Assembly (NCBI GenBank): GCA_038117265.1
Contig: JAYOFO010000009.1
Location: 1 to 52,988, forward strand
Reading direction: 5' to 3'
DNA from: JAYPUG01 sp038117265
GTDB lineage: Bacteria > Pseudomonadota > Alphaproteobacteria > UBA6615
Length of the DNA: 52,988 nucleotides
The notes below the pieces were generated by a model. That model ran no database searches and was not told where the DNA came from. It worked only from the letters and a program-made list of their open reading frames with translations. Position numbers and translations under genes: made by a program. This document shows positions 39,487 to 48,839 of the stretch, piece by piece. The first letter of the stretch is position 1. The number at the start of each line of letters is the position of its first letter.

Positions 39487-39935
39487 GCGAAAGCGATCCG
39501 CCCCGCCCGGTCGTCCCGGCCTACCCGATGATCATCGGGCTGGGCAGCGACCTGATCGACATCACGCGGATCGCGCGCACCCTGGAACGCTTCGGCGACC
39601 GGTTCACCATGCGTTGCTTCACCGAGGTCGAGCGGGCGAAATCGGACCGGCGTGCCAACCGGGCCGACAGCTATGCCAAGCGATATGCGGCGAAGGAGGC
39701 GTGCTCGAAGGCCCTGGGCACGGGGTTCCGCCGCGGCGTGTTCTGGCGCGACATGGGTGTGGTGAACCTGCCCTCCGGAAAGCCCACCATGGAACTGCGG
39801 AACGGGGCGGCGGCGCGGCTGGCCGAGATCACGCCCGCCGGGATGAAGCCGCTGATCGAAATCTCGCTGACCGACGAGCCGCCGATCGCACAGGCGATCG
39901 TGATCATCTCGGCGATCCCGGAAACCGCCGACTGA
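39483..39935 (+). CDS. acpS: holo-[acyl-carrier-protein] synthase
   Basis: A 150-residue phosphopantetheinyl transferase that activates ACP by moving 4'-phosphopantetheine from CoA. The motif 'GLGSDLIDITRIARTLERFG' carries the metal-binding Asp, and 'RYAAKEACSKALGTG' the second signature with Glu and Lys. The start at 39483 overlaps the pdxJ stop and implies coupling. An internal ATG at 39528 ('MIIGLGSDL') gives the more usual length of 135, so the N-terminal 15 residues are uncertain. Confidence 0.93.
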   Translation: MSESDPPRPVVPAYPMIIGLGSDLIDITRIARTLERFGDRFTMRCFTEVERAKSDRRANRADSYAKRYAAKEACSKALGTGFRRGVFWRDMGVVNLPSGKPTMELRNGAAARLAEITPAGMKPLIEISLTDEPPIAQAIVIISAIPETAD

Positions 39936-40055
39936 TCCGCAACCCCGAAACCCGGTTATCTCCAATCGTGACTGGCGAAATCATGGCGGGCCAGCTAGAA
40001 CGCGCGTCGATGCCCGCGCGGTCGGTCGGCCGCAGACGAAAGTGACGTAACGAGT

Positions 40056-40799
40056 ATGGCCAAGGAACGACGACAGCAGGCCGGTGGCACGTGGGAGACC
40101 GTCCGCACCATCGTCTATGCGCTTCTGATCGCCGGGGTCGTACGGACGTTTGCCTATCAGCCGTTCAACATCCCGTCCGGGTCGATGATTCCGACGTTGT
40201 TGGTCGGCGACTACCTGTTCGTCTCGAAATTCTCCTACGGCTACAGCCGCTATTCGTTTCCGTTCGGCCTGGGGTTCTTCTCAGGGCGGATCTTCGGCGC
40301 CGCGCCCGAGCGCGGGGACGTTGCCGTCTTCCGGCACCCGCCGACCAACCGCGAGGACTTCATCAAGCGGATCGTCGGACTGCCGGGTGACCGCCTGCAG
40401 ATGGTGAACGGGCAGCTGCAACTGAACGGCGCGCCGGTGCCGCGCCGGCGCATCGAGGACCATGTCTCGCGCGATTTTCGCGGCAATGTGCGCCGCGTCC
40501 CGCAATACGTCGAGACCCTGCCTGGCGGGCGCACCTACCTGGTGCGCGAAAGTCTCGGCGATCGCGGGCCGGCGGACAACTCGCGCGAGTTCGTCGTACC
40601 GCCCGGAAACTACTTCGCCATGGGCGACAACCGCGACGACAGCAACGACAGCCGCAGCTGGGGGTTCGTGCCGGCGCAGAATCTGATCGGCCGCGCCGAG
40701 ATCCTGTTCTATTCGACCGATGGCAGCGCCGGCTGGTTGCAGCCCTGGCGTTGGATTCAGGCCGCCCGGTTCGACCGAATATTCGATTCCGTCGAATGA
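40056..40799 (+). CDS. lepB: signal peptidase I
   Basis: A 247-residue type I signal peptidase that removes Sec signal peptides at the outer face of the inner membrane. One N-terminal membrane helix (about 15-33) leads into the catalytic Ser43 in 'NIPSGSMIPTLLVGDYLFV'. The general-base Lys is K104 in 'DFIKRIVGLPGDRLQ'. The box E motif 'YFAMGDNRDDSNDSRSWGFV' is intact. It starts the lepB-rnc-era-recO run; its stop overlaps the rnc start by ATGA. The 120 bp before it hold no gene and probably a promoter. Confidence 0.96.
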   Translation: MAKERRQQAGGTWETVRTIVYALLIAGVVRTFAYQPFNIPSGSMIPTLLVGDYLFVSKFSYGYSRYSFPFGLGFFSGRIFGAAPERGDVAVFRHPPTNREDFIKRIVGLPGDRLQMVNGQLQLNGAPVPRRRIEDHVSRDFRGNVRRVPQYVETLPGGRTYLVRESLGDRGPADNSREFVVPPGNYFAMGDNRDDSNDSRSWGFVPAQNLIGRAEILFYSTDGSAGWLQPWRWIQAARFDRIFDSVE

Positions 40800-41467
40800 T
40801 GACACAGGCGTCCGGCCTCGATGCGCTCGAGCGCGCCCTCGACCACCGGTTCGCAGACCGCGCGTTGCTCGTTCGAGCGCTGACCCATCCCAGCGTCGCG
40901 CGCGCCGGCTCCTACGAATTGCTCGAGTTCCTCGGCGACCGTGTGCTTGGGCTGGTCGTCGCGCGCCTGCTGCTCGACCGGTATCCGGACGAACCCGAGG
41001 GCGCCATCGGCCGGCGGTTCGCCATGCTCGTGCGCGAGGAGACACTCGCCGAGATCGGCCGGACGCTCGGCGTCGCAGATCACATCCGCGCCGGGGCAGG
41101 GGTCCTCAACGACAGCATCGTCGCCGACGTGATCGAGTCCCTGATCGCGGCAATGTACCGCGATGGCGGGCTGGCGCCGGCCGAGGCTTTCGTCAAACGC
41201 CACTGGGAACCGCTCGTGGTTCGCGAGACGCGCCCCCCGCGCGATGCGAAGACCGCGCTGCAGGAGTGGACCCAGTCCCAGGCGCGCGGCCTTCCGGTGT
41301 ACAGCGAGGTTGCGCGCAGCGGGCCGGACCATGCCCCGGAATTCACCATCCAGGTCCACATAGAGGGGTTGGCGCCGGTGCGTGCGACGGGAACCAGCAA
41401 GCGGGCCGCCGAACGCGCGGCGGCCGCTATAATGCTCGACATGCTAGGTATCGAGACCCATGGTTGA
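40796..41467 (+). CDS. rnc: ribonuclease III
   Basis: A 223-residue double-strand-specific RNase that processes rRNA precursors and structured mRNAs. The signature 'ELLEFLGDRVL' (41-51) carries the metal-binding Glu and Asp. The second acidic cluster is in 'DVIESLIAAMYRDGG', and the C-terminal double-stranded RNA-binding domain begins near 'DAKTALQEWTQSQARGLPVY', with 'ASKRAAERAAA-like' (here 'TSKRAAERAAAAIML') at the end. It overlaps lepB by 4 bp and era by 8 bp, so translation of the three is coupled. Confidence 0.96.
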   Translation: MMTQASGLDALERALDHRFADRALLVRALTHPSVARAGSYELLEFLGDRVLGLVVARLLLDRYPDEPEGAIGRRFAMLVREETLAEIGRTLGVADHIRAGAGVLNDSIVADVIESLIAAMYRDGGLAPAEAFVKRHWEPLVVRETRPPRDAKTALQEWTQSQARGLPVYSEVARSGPDHAPEFTIQVHIEGLAPVRATGTSKRAAERAAAAIMLDMLGIETHG

Positions 41468-42362
41468 ATCGGCAACGCGCTGCGGCGTCGTGTCCGTCCT
41501 CGGTGCGCCGAACGCCGGGAAGTCGACCCTGGTCAACCGGCTTGTCGGTGCGAAGGTCTCGATCGTCACGCCGAAGGTGCAGACGACGCGCACCCGTGTG
41601 CGCGGTATCGCGCTGCATGGCGACACCCAGATCATCTACACCGATACGCCCGGCATCTTTGCGCCGAGGCGCCGTCTCGACCGCGCGATGGTCGATGCGG
41701 CGTGGAGCGGCGCGGCGGATGCCGACGTCATTCTGGTGCTCGTCGATGCGCGGCGCGGCATCGACCGCGACGTGGAACGGATCGTCGACGGTCTCGCCCA
41801 GCGCGGCGCGCGGGCGGCGCTGGTGCTGAACAAGGTCGATTCCGTGCGGCGGGAGAACCTTCTGACGCTTGCCGAAGAGCTCAATGCGCGGATGGATTTC
41901 GAGGCGACATTCATGATCTCGGCCCTGAAGGGCAGCGGGGTGGTGGACCTGGAAGCCTATGTGCGCGACCGCATGCCGGCCGGTCCCTGGCTGTTTCCCG
42001 AGGACGAGATTTCCGACCTGCCGCAGCGCCTGCTGGCCGCCGAGGTGACGCGCGAGAAGGCCTATCTCCTGCTGCATCAGGAGCTTCCCTATGCGCTGGC
42101 GGTCGACACCGAGAGCTGGGAAGATTTCGACAATGGTAGCGTACGGATCGAGCAGGTCATCACGGTTGCGCGTGATTCCCAAAAGGGGATCGTGCTGGGC
42201 AAGGGCGGCACTATGATCAAGCGCATCCGTGCCGATTCCCAGGCCGACCTGGCCGAGATGCTCGAGCGCCCGGTCCACCTGTTCGTGCGCGTGAAGGTGC
42301 GCGAGAAATGGGCCGACGATCCGGGACACTTCCGCGAGTGGGGCCTGCGCTTCGATGCCTAG
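41460..42362 (+). CDS. era: Era, GTPase for 16S rRNA maturation
   Basis: A 300-residue GTPase that binds the 3' end of 16S rRNA during 30S assembly. G1 is GAPNAGKST at 15-23. 'TDTPGIFAP' is G3 and 'NKVD' is G4. The C-terminal KH domain has 'RDSQKGIVLGKGGTMIKRI' with the GxxG-type loop and 'VHLFVRVKVREKWADDP'. The 'GxxLDRAM-like' segment 'RRRLDRAMVDAAWS' is typical. The start overlaps the rnc end. Confidence 0.97.
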   Translation: MVESATRCGVVSVLGAPNAGKSTLVNRLVGAKVSIVTPKVQTTRTRVRGIALHGDTQIIYTDTPGIFAPRRRLDRAMVDAAWSGAADADVILVLVDARRGIDRDVERIVDGLAQRGARAALVLNKVDSVRRENLLTLAEELNARMDFEATFMISALKGSGVVDLEAYVRDRMPAGPWLFPEDEISDLPQRLLAAEVTREKAYLLLHQELPYALAVDTESWEDFDNGSVRIEQVITVARDSQKGIVLGKGGTMIKRIRADSQADLAEMLERPVHLFVRVKVREKWADDPGHFREWGLRFDA

Positions 42363-42373
42363 GCGATCCTTCG

Positions 42374-43141
42374 ATGGAATGGCGTGACGAAGGCTTCGTG
42401 CTGGGGGCACGCCCCCATGGCGAGGGCGCGGCGGTCGTCCAACTCCTGACCCGCGAGCATGGCCGTCATGCGGGCCTCGTCCATGGCGGGGCCTCGCGTG
42501 CCAAGCGCGGGATCGTCGAGCCGGGCAATCGCGTGGAGGCCGTCTGGCGCGCACGCCTGTCCGAACATCTGGGGCGGCTGACGGTCGAGCCGACGCGCCA
42601 CTATGCCGCGCAGTTCATGGACGACCCGGCGCGCCTGGCGGCGTTGTCCGCGGCTTGTGCGGTCGTCGAGACCGTGGTCCCCGAGCGCGAGCCGCATCCC
42701 GGGCTGTTCGAGGCGACGGGGGCGCTGTTCGACAGTCTCTCGGACGGCGCGATCGAGGTCTGGCCCGCGGTCTATGTCCATTGGGAGCTCGGCCTGCTGC
42801 GCGAACTGGGCTTCGGGCTCGACCTAACCGCCTGTGCCGCGACGGGTGCGCGCGACGAGCTGGTCTATGTCAGCCCGCGGACCGGCCGGGCCGTGTCGCG
42901 CGCCGCCGGCGCGCCCTATCATGACCGCATGCTCGCGCTTCCGCGATTCCTGGGGCCCGACGGCCGCGGCGCCGATGCCGATGGCGAGGATTTCTCCAAC
43001 GGCCTGCGCCTAACGGGCCATTTCCTGGCGCGGCACGCCTTCGACCCGCTCGACCGGCCGCTGCCGGCCGCGCGAGAGCGCCTCGAGGCACTGTTGCGCC
43101 GGAATTCGGGCCCGGCCGATGAGGGCGATACCGGTTGTTGA
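42374..43141 (+). CDS. recO: DNA repair protein RecO
   Basis: A 255-residue RecO, which helps load RecA on SSB-coated single-stranded DNA in the RecFOR pathway. The N-terminal OB fold is visible: 'EWRDEGFVLGARPHGEGAAVVQLLTREHGRHAGLVHG'. It is followed by 'LEHLGRL-like' and a helical domain with 'ELGLLRELGFGLDLTACAATG'. The zinc-Cys cluster of some RecO proteins is reduced: a Cys is seen only at 'LTACAATG'. The ATG at 42374 follows era by 11 bp. The era-recO order is conserved. A GGTGAC/GTCACC dyad (42 to 57 bp before parC, 43142-43157) follows the stop. Confidence 0.92.
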   Translation: MEWRDEGFVLGARPHGEGAAVVQLLTREHGRHAGLVHGGASRAKRGIVEPGNRVEAVWRARLSEHLGRLTVEPTRHYAAQFMDDPARLAALSAACAVVETVVPEREPHPGLFEATGALFDSLSDGAIEVWPAVYVHWELGLLRELGFGLDLTACAATGARDELVYVSPRTGRAVSRAAGAPYHDRMLALPRFLGPDGRGADADGEDFSNGLRLTGHFLARHAFDPLDRPLPAARERLEALLRRNSGPADEGDTGC

Positions 43142-43195
43142 GGTGACTCACGTCACCCGACTAGAAATGGCGTCCGGTACAACGGAGTTCTGTAC

Positions 43196-45418
43196 ATGAC
43201 GGTCGTCTCCGGCGGCATTCGCCAGGAAGCCTTCAAGGATGCCCTCAGCGAGCGCTATCTGAGCTATGCGCTGTCCACGATCATGGCGCGCTCGCTGCCC
43301 GACGTGCGCGACGGGCTGAAGCCGGTTCACCGGCGGCTGCTGCACGCGATGCGCCAGCTGCGCCTCGATCCCGACCAGGGCTACAAGAAATGCGCACGCG
43401 TCGTCGGCGACGTGATGGGCAAGTATCACCCGCACGGCGACCAGGCGATCTACGATGCGCTGGTGCGCCTGGCGCAGGAATTCGCGGTCCGCTATCCGCT
43501 GGTCGACGGGCAGGGCAATTTCGGCAACATCGACGGCGATAACGCCGCGGCCATGCGCTACACCGAGGCGCGCATGACCGCGGTCGCGCAGGCGCTGCTC
43601 GAGGGCATCGACGACGACGCGGTCGACTTCCGCGACACCTATGACGGCGAGGGCAGCGAACCGGTGGTCCTGCCGGCAAACTTCCCCAACCTGCTGGCCA
43701 ACGGGGCCACGGGAATCGCCGTCGGCATGGCGACCAGCATCCCGCCGCACAATGTCGGCGAGATTTGCGACGCCCTGTCCCACCTGCTCAAATATCCCAA
43801 CGCGACCATCGCCAAGCTGGTCGACCTGATGCCCGGGCCCGACCTGCCCACCGGGGGCGTGCTGGTCGAGGACAAGGCCGACATCGTCGAGGCCTATGTT
43901 TCGGGGCGCGGCAGCTTCCGCGTCCGCGCGCGCTGGAACGAGGAATCGCTGGTCCGCGGCCAGTATCAGGTGGTCATTACCGAGATTCCCTACCAGGTGC
44001 AGAAGTCGCGCCTGGTCGAGCGGATCGCCGAACTGATGCATGCGCGCAAGCTGCCGCTGCTGGGTGACATCCGGGACGAATCCGCCGAGGACATTCGTCT
44101 CGTGCTCGAGCCCAAGAGCCGGAACGTCACGGCCGAGATGCTGATGGAGAGCCTGTTCCGCAACACCGACATGGAATCGCGGATCAGCCTCAACATGAAC
44201 GTTCTCGACGCCGAGAACGTGCCGCGCGTGATGAACCTGCGCGAGGTGTTGCAGGCCTATCTCGACCATCGTCACGAGGTGCTGGTCCGCCGCACCACCT
44301 ACCGGCTGGGCAAGATTGCCGACCGGCTCGACGTGCTCCACGGCTACATGGTGGTCTACCTCAACCTGGACGAGGTGATCGCCGTGATCCGCGAGGAGGA
44401 CGACCCGCGCGCGGTGATGAAGAAGCGCTGGAAGCTGAACGACGCGCAGGTCGACGCGATCCTCAACATGCGGCTTCGCTCGTTGCGCCGGCTCGAGGAG
44501 ATCGCGATCCGCGAGGAGATCGAGGGTCTCGAAGGCGAGCAGAAGACCCTCAAGGCACTGCTGCGCGACAAGAAGAAGCGGCTCAAGCAGCTTGCCGACG
44601 AGGTTGCCGATCTGAAGAAGAGGTTCGGGCCCAAGACCGAGATCGGCAAGCGGCGTACCGAGATCGGTGACGCGCCCGTGGCGGTGGCCGTGCCCGTTGA
44701 GGCGATGATCGAACGCGAGCCCGTGACGATCGTGTGTTCCGACAAGGGCTGGGTGCGCGCGATCCGGGGGCACAACATCGAGACCGCGGAGCTCAAGTTC
44801 AAGGAGGGCGATCGGGGCAAGTTCGTCCTGCCGGCCGAGACGACCGACAAGCTCCTGGTGTTCGCGACGAACGGGCGTTTCTACACGGTGGCGATCGACA
44901 AGCTGCCGGGGGGGCGGGGCCATGGCGAGCCGCTCCGCCTGATGTTCGACCTGCCGAATGACGCCGAGATCGTCGCCCTGCACATCTTTCGCGAAGGAGC
45001 GAAGCTCCTGGTCGCGGCAAGCGACGGGCGCGGCTTCGTGGTGCCCGAGGAAGAGGTCGTGGCCCAGACGCGCGGCGGCAAACAGATCCTCAATGTGAAG
45101 GGGGACATCGAGGCCGCGGCCTGCGCGCCCGTCGGCGGCGACCATGTGGCGGTGCTCGGCCGGAAGCGCAAGCTGCTGATCTTCCCGCTCGCCGAGCTTC
45201 CCGAAATGTCGCGCGGGCGCGGCGTGAAGTTGCAGAGCTATTCGAGCGACGAACTGGCCGATGTCGCGACCTTCGCGATGGCAGAGGGGCTGACAACGCG
45301 GACGGGCGTCCGGTACCGGACCTTTACGGCCGAAGAACTAGCGGAATGGATCGGCAAGCGCGCCCAGGCGGGCCGCAAGGTGCCGCGCGGTTTTCCCTCG
45401 GCCTCGGGGTTTACCTGA
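43196..45418 (+). CDS. parC: DNA topoisomerase IV subunit A
   Basis: A 740-residue type IIA topoisomerase subunit that decatenates daughter chromosomes together with ParE. The N-terminal 'YLSYALSTIMARSLPDVRDGLKPVHRRLL' and 'GDVMGKYHPHGDQAIYDALVRLAQEF' are the quinolone-resistance-determining region. The catalytic Tyr122 is in 'NAAAMRYTEARMT'. The coiled coil and 'ERLEEL-like' gate follow, then a beta-pinwheel C-terminal domain ('DRGKFVLPAETTDKLLVFATNGRFYTV'). The 'RYTEARM' form and degenerate GyrA box point to ParC rather than GyrA. It follows recO with a 54-bp gap holding a small dyad (GGTGAC/GTCACC). Confidence 0.93.
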   Translation: MTVVSGGIRQEAFKDALSERYLSYALSTIMARSLPDVRDGLKPVHRRLLHAMRQLRLDPDQGYKKCARVVGDVMGKYHPHGDQAIYDALVRLAQEFAVRYPLVDGQGNFGNIDGDNAAAMRYTEARMTAVAQALLEGIDDDAVDFRDTYDGEGSEPVVLPANFPNLLANGATGIAVGMATSIPPHNVGEICDALSHLLKYPNATIAKLVDLMPGPDLPTGGVLVEDKADIVEAYVSGRGSFRVRARWNEESLVRGQYQVVITEIPYQVQKSRLVERIAELMHARKLPLLGDIRDESAEDIRLVLEPKSRNVTAEMLMESLFRNTDMESRISLNMNVLDAENVPRVMNLREVLQAYLDHRHEVLVRRTTYRLGKIADRLDVLHGYMVVYLNLDEVIAVIREEDDPRAVMKKRWKLNDAQVDAILNMRLRSLRRLEEIAIREEIEGLEGEQKTLKALLRDKKKRLKQLADEVADLKKRFGPKTEIGKRRTEIGDAPVAVAVPVEAMIEREPVTIVCSDKGWVRAIRGHNIETAELKFKEGDRGKFVLPAETTDKLLVFATNGRFYTVAIDKLPGGRGHGEPLRLMFDLPNDAEIVALHIFREGAKLLVAASDGRGFVVPEEEVVAQTRGGKQILNVKGDIEAAACAPVGGDHVAVLGRKRKLLIFPLAELPEMSRGRGVKLQSYSSDELADVATFAMAEGLTTRTGVRYRTFTAEELAEWIGKRAQAGRKVPRGFPSASGFT

Positions 45419-45488
45419 GCGAGTTGTGAGGTTCCGGTGAAGCTGATAACTGTGAGTTCAACGAACGCCGCGTGAACGGAGAAATATC

Positions 45489-46073
45489 ATGCAGCTAGTC
45501 GCGGGCGGCACGCCCACCCTGATCAATGCGCTTTGGCCCCGTGAGACGGGCGGGATTCTGCGTCTCGCCGCGCTCGCGGTCGCCGGCAGCGTCCTGCTGG
45601 CCCTCTCGGCGCGCGCCCAGGTGCCGATGTGGCCGGTGCCGATGACCATGCAGACCTTCGCCGTGCTGGTGATCGCCATGGCTTACGGCGCGCGCCTGGC
45701 CGGGGCGACGGTTCTGCTCTACCTGGCCGAGGGACTTGTCGGGCTTCCGGTCTTCGCGAGCGGTGCCGGTCCGGCCTACATGGTCGGTCCGACCGGCGGT
45801 TATCTCCTCGGGTTCCTCGTCGCCGCGGTCCTCGTCGGCTGGCTGGCGGAACGTGGATGGGACCGCAGCATCGTTGCGACGTTCGCTGCCAACCTGGCCG
45901 GGACGACCATCATCTTCGCGCTCGGTGTCGGCTGGCTGTCGACGATTGTCGGCGGGCTCGAGAAGGCGTTGGAACTCGGCTTCACCCCGTTCATGGTCGG
46001 TGCGCTCGTCAAGATCGCCCTGGCCGCCGCGTTGCTCCCGCTGCTCTGGCGGACGGTGCCGCGCCGCCGCTGA
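45489..46073 (+). CDS. bioY: biotin transporter BioY
   Basis: A 194-residue membrane protein, the S-component of a biotin ECF transporter. About six hydrophobic segments are seen. Family marks: 'SARAQVPMWPVPMTMQTFAVLVIA' near the N-terminus, 'TVLLYLAEGLVGLPVFASGAGPAYMVGPTGGYLLGFL' in the middle. It can work alone or with EcfAT modules; no bioM/bioN genes are adjacent. It links to AccB in the window, which needs biotin. No clear BioR-type operator was found in the 70-bp upstream gap. A terminator follows. Confidence 0.93.
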   Translation: MQLVAGGTPTLINALWPRETGGILRLAALAVAGSVLLALSARAQVPMWPVPMTMQTFAVLVIAMAYGARLAGATVLLYLAEGLVGLPVFASGAGPAYMVGPTGGYLLGFLVAAVLVGWLAERGWDRSIVATFAANLAGTTIIFALGVGWLSTIVGGLEKALELGFTPFMVGALVKIALAAALLPLLWRTVPRRR

Positions 46074-46092
46074 CCGTATCCGCATCGACCAA

Positions 46093-46138
46093 CGAAAACG
46101 GCCGCCTCGACGCAGTTCGGGGCGGCCGCTTTCGTTTC
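46093..46138 (+). terminator. bidirectional intrinsic terminator between bioY and the TRAP operon
   Basis: CGAAAACGGCCGCC (46093-46106) pairs with GGCGGCCGCTTTCG (46121-46134) with one A-C mismatch, with a 14-nt loop and TTT beyond. The A-rich 5' arm becomes a T-rich tail on the minus strand, so it probably ends both bioY and the convergent dctM transcript. Confidence 0.8.
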
Positions 46139-46151
46139 CGCCGTCGGCGGA

Positions 46152-48815
46152 TCAGAAGTTGAGCGAGATGTCGCGGTGGATCGACAGGCACGACGCCATC
46201 GTCGTGGCCTCGTCGATGGTCAGCCGATCCTGCTGGCGCAATCCGATCGAACGCGCGATCGCGGCATCGTAACGCGCCAGCCCGCTGGCCAGTTCGTCGG
46301 CCGCGCGCACGCGCCATTCCCGTTCCTCGTTGTACAGGGCGATGGCCTTTTCGAGGTCTGCGAGTGCGCGGTCCGGTCGCGGGGTGCGCGCGGTCAGCGA
46401 ACGGCGGGCGCCCGTCAGCGCCGACCGGATGTCGCTGGTGTCGGGCAGCTGGGCGAGGGCGCTCTCGGCCTCCTTCAGCACCTCGGCGGCATCCTCCGGG
46501 GTTCGGTTTTCCAGCGCGGCCGGCAGTTCGTTGATCGTGCCGGAGACGGCGGCGAAGGCCGTCGCTTCGGCCAGGACCTGGCGCGTTTCGACGACGGGCA
46601 CGTAGGCGCTGTCGACATTGCGGCGATAGCCCAGCGTCACGCGTTTCAGGGCGTTTGCGCGCTTGAGATATTCCTTGCGGGCGTCTTCCCAATTGTCGGG
46701 AATTTCGGTTTCGAGCGCCGCCTTCTGGCGTTCGAGTCCGTCGATGGCCGCCTCGACCGCCGCGGTCTCACCGGGGCCGCTATTGTCGTTTCGTTCCAGG
46801 CGGCGGAGCCGGTCGCGCAGGGTGCGTGCCTCGGCCTCGATCTCGCGGATGTCCTTCCGCGCGCTGCGTGTGGTGCGGTGTACCGGGCGATATTCCGACA
46901 TGTAGGCCGCGAGGTCCGCCTCGGCGGCCCGGACCTCGGCGACCAGCGCGAAGGTCTTTTCCGCATTCTCGAAGCCGCGCGTCAGGTCGGCCCGGCGCCT
47001 CTCGGGCAGGTAGCTGATGTCGAGCCCCTTGGCGGCATGGATGGCCTCGCGCAGGGCCTCGCCTTCCCGGTCGTAGACCGAGAAGACATGCTCCTCGAGG
47101 CAGAGCTGTAGGCGCGGGTTCTTGGGCGGCGGCGCCGTCTCGGCCGTCAGGAAGGACCGGTTCGGCAGGTAGTTCACCAGCGACGGAAACGCGCCGACGA
47201 TGGCGAGGCCGAGAAGCTGCAGCCCGATGAAGGCGGCGACACCCTTGTAGATCGATGTCGTCTTCACCTCCGGCGGGGCGACGCCGCGCAGGTAGAACAG
47301 CGCGAAGCCGAAGGGCGGGGTGAGGAACGAGGTCTGCATGTTGACGCCGATCATCACGCCCAGCCAGACCGCGGTAATGTTGGCCGACGGATCCTCGAGC
47401 AGGATTGGTGCGACGATCGGCACCACGACCACGGCGATCTCGATGAAGTCGAGGAAGAAGCCTAGGATGAAGATCACCGCCATGACGACGATGAACTGGC
47501 TCCAGAAGCCGCCCGGCAGACCGCCGAGGAAGTCCCTGACCAGCTCCTCGCCGCCGAAGCTCCGGAAGGCGGCGGTCAGCATCGCCGCGCCGAGCAGGAT
47601 GATGAACACCATCGAGGTGGTCTTGGCCGTCTCGACCATCACGCCGCGCAGCGTGTCGTCGATCTTGAAGACGCGCCAGCCGCTCCACAGCACGGCGACC
47701 AGCAGGGCGGCCACGGCGATGGCCGCCAGGACGATGCCCAGGACGTCGTTGCCGGTGTCGATGCTCTTGATGTTCAGGTCGAAGTTGGCGAGCAGGAAGA
47801 AGATCACGGCGATCGACAGGACCGCGATGATCGCCGGGACAAATGCCGTGCGCTTGCCCTCGCACAGCCGGTAACCCGCCATGATCATCGCGCCGGCCGC
47901 ACCGATCGCGCCGGCCTGGTTCACGGTCGCGATGCCGGCGATGATCGAGCCCAGCACCGCCAGGATAAGCGCCAGCGGCGGGATCAGAACGATGAAGACC
48001 CGCCAGGCAAAGTACAGGTCGTAGGCGCCGCCGTAGCGCACCGCCGGCGCCGACTTGGGCCGGACGATGGCGATGGTCAGGATATAGGCGATGTACAGGC
48101 CGACCAGGACGAGGCCGGGCAGGAACGCGCCGAGGAACATGTCGCCCGCGCTGGTCGACGTGATGTCGAACTCGCTGGGCATCGAGAATTCGCCGGTCGC
48201 TTCCTTGTATTCGGCCTTGCGGGCCGTGCTGGCCTGGTCCGAGGCGCTCGACAGCTGGTCGGCGAGGATGATCAGAACGATCGACGGCGGGATGATCTGG
48301 CCCAGCGTGCCCGAGGCACTGATCGTGCCGGTCGCCAGCGAGTGCGAGTAATTATTGCGCAGCATCGCCGGCAGCGAGATCAGGCCCATGGCGACGACGG
48401 TCGCGCCGACGATGCCCGTCGTCGCGGCGAGCAGCGCGCCGACGATGACCACCGAGATGCCGAGGCCGCCCGGCACCGGGCCGAACAGCTGCGCCATGGT
48501 GACCAGCAGGTCCTCGGCGATCTTGGAGCGCTGCAGCATGATCCCCATGAACACGAACAGGGGAACCGCGATCAGCGTGTCGCGTTCGACCTCCCAATAC
48601 ACGCCGCGGAAATTCGTGACCCCGGCGGTCAACCACTGGATGGGTCCGTCCTGGGCGAAGTAGCTGCCCGTGTCGCCGGTGAACAGCCAGCCGGTGAGCG
48701 AGGCGATGGCGATGGTCAGGATCGCCGAGCCGGGCAGCGAGAATGCCACGGGATATCCCATCGCCAGCGCACCGGCCATCAGCAGGACCAACAGGGCGAT
48801 GAAGAAGACTTCCAT
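46152..48815 (-). CDS. TRAP transporter large permease (DctM) with long C-terminal soluble extension
   Basis: An 887-residue protein; typical DctM is about 430. Residues 1-550 are a TRAP-M core with more than a dozen hydrophobic segments. Family motifs are 'YPVAFSLPGSAILTIAI', 'TLIAVPLFVFMGIMLQRS', 'AATTGIVGATVVAMGLISLPAML', 'TGTISASGTLGQIIPPSI' and 'IEIAVVVVPIVAPILLEDPS', with an additional polar insert around 190-220 ('ATARKAEYKEATGEF'-like). Residues 551-887 form a highly charged, mostly helical region with heptad-like stretches ('DIREIEAEARTLRDRLRRLER', 'LKRANALKRVT'). It has no recognised domain and no further membrane segments. With dctQ and dctP it forms a complete sodium-driven uptake system of unknown substrate. 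Confidence 0.88.
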   Translation of the reverse strand: MEVFFIALLVLLMAGALAMGYPVAFSLPGSAILTIAIASLTGWLFTGDTGSYFAQDGPIQWLTAGVTNFRGVYWEVERDTLIAVPLFVFMGIMLQRSKIAEDLLVTMAQLFGPVPGGLGISVVIVGALLAATTGIVGATVVAMGLISLPAMLRNNYSHSLATGTISASGTLGQIIPPSIVLIILADQLSSASDQASTARKAEYKEATGEFSMPSEFDITSTSAGDMFLGAFLPGLVLVGLYIAYILTIAIVRPKSAPAVRYGGAYDLYFAWRVFIVLIPPLALILAVLGSIIAGIATVNQAGAIGAAGAMIMAGYRLCEGKRTAFVPAIIAVLSIAVIFFLLANFDLNIKSIDTGNDVLGIVLAAIAVAALLVAVLWSGWRVFKIDDTLRGVMVETAKTTSMVFIILLGAAMLTAAFRSFGGEELVRDFLGGLPGGFWSQFIVVMAVIFILGFFLDFIEIAVVVVPIVAPILLEDPSANITAVWLGVMIGVNMQTSFLTPPFGFALFYLRGVAPPEVKTTSIYKGVAAFIGLQLLGLAIVGAFPSLVNYLPNRSFLTAETAPPPKNPRLQLCLEEHVFSVYDREGEALREAIHAAKGLDISYLPERRRADLTRGFENAEKTFALVAEVRAAEADLAAYMSEYRPVHRTTRSARKDIREIEAEARTLRDRLRRLERNDNSGPGETAAVEAAIDGLERQKAALETEIPDNWEDARKEYLKRANALKRVTLGYRRNVDSAYVPVVETRQVLAEATAFAAVSGTINELPAALENRTPEDAAEVLKEAESALAQLPDTSDIRSALTGARRSLTARTPRPDRALADLEKAIALYNEEREWRVRAADELASGLARYDAAIARSIGLRQQDRLTIDEATTMASCLSIHRDISLNF

Positions 48816-48839
48816 GACGGTTCGGGTCCGGGTTCGCGC

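Noticed and set aside
39936..40055. A short peptide gene between acpS and lepB ('MAGQLERASMPARSVGRRRK')
   Set aside because: It has no clear ribosome site and no family resemblance; the stretch is better read as a promoter/leader of lepB.
43148..45145. A 665-codon frame antisense to parC
   Set aside because: It is a shadow of parC, whose own frame has the catalytic Tyr and gate motifs.
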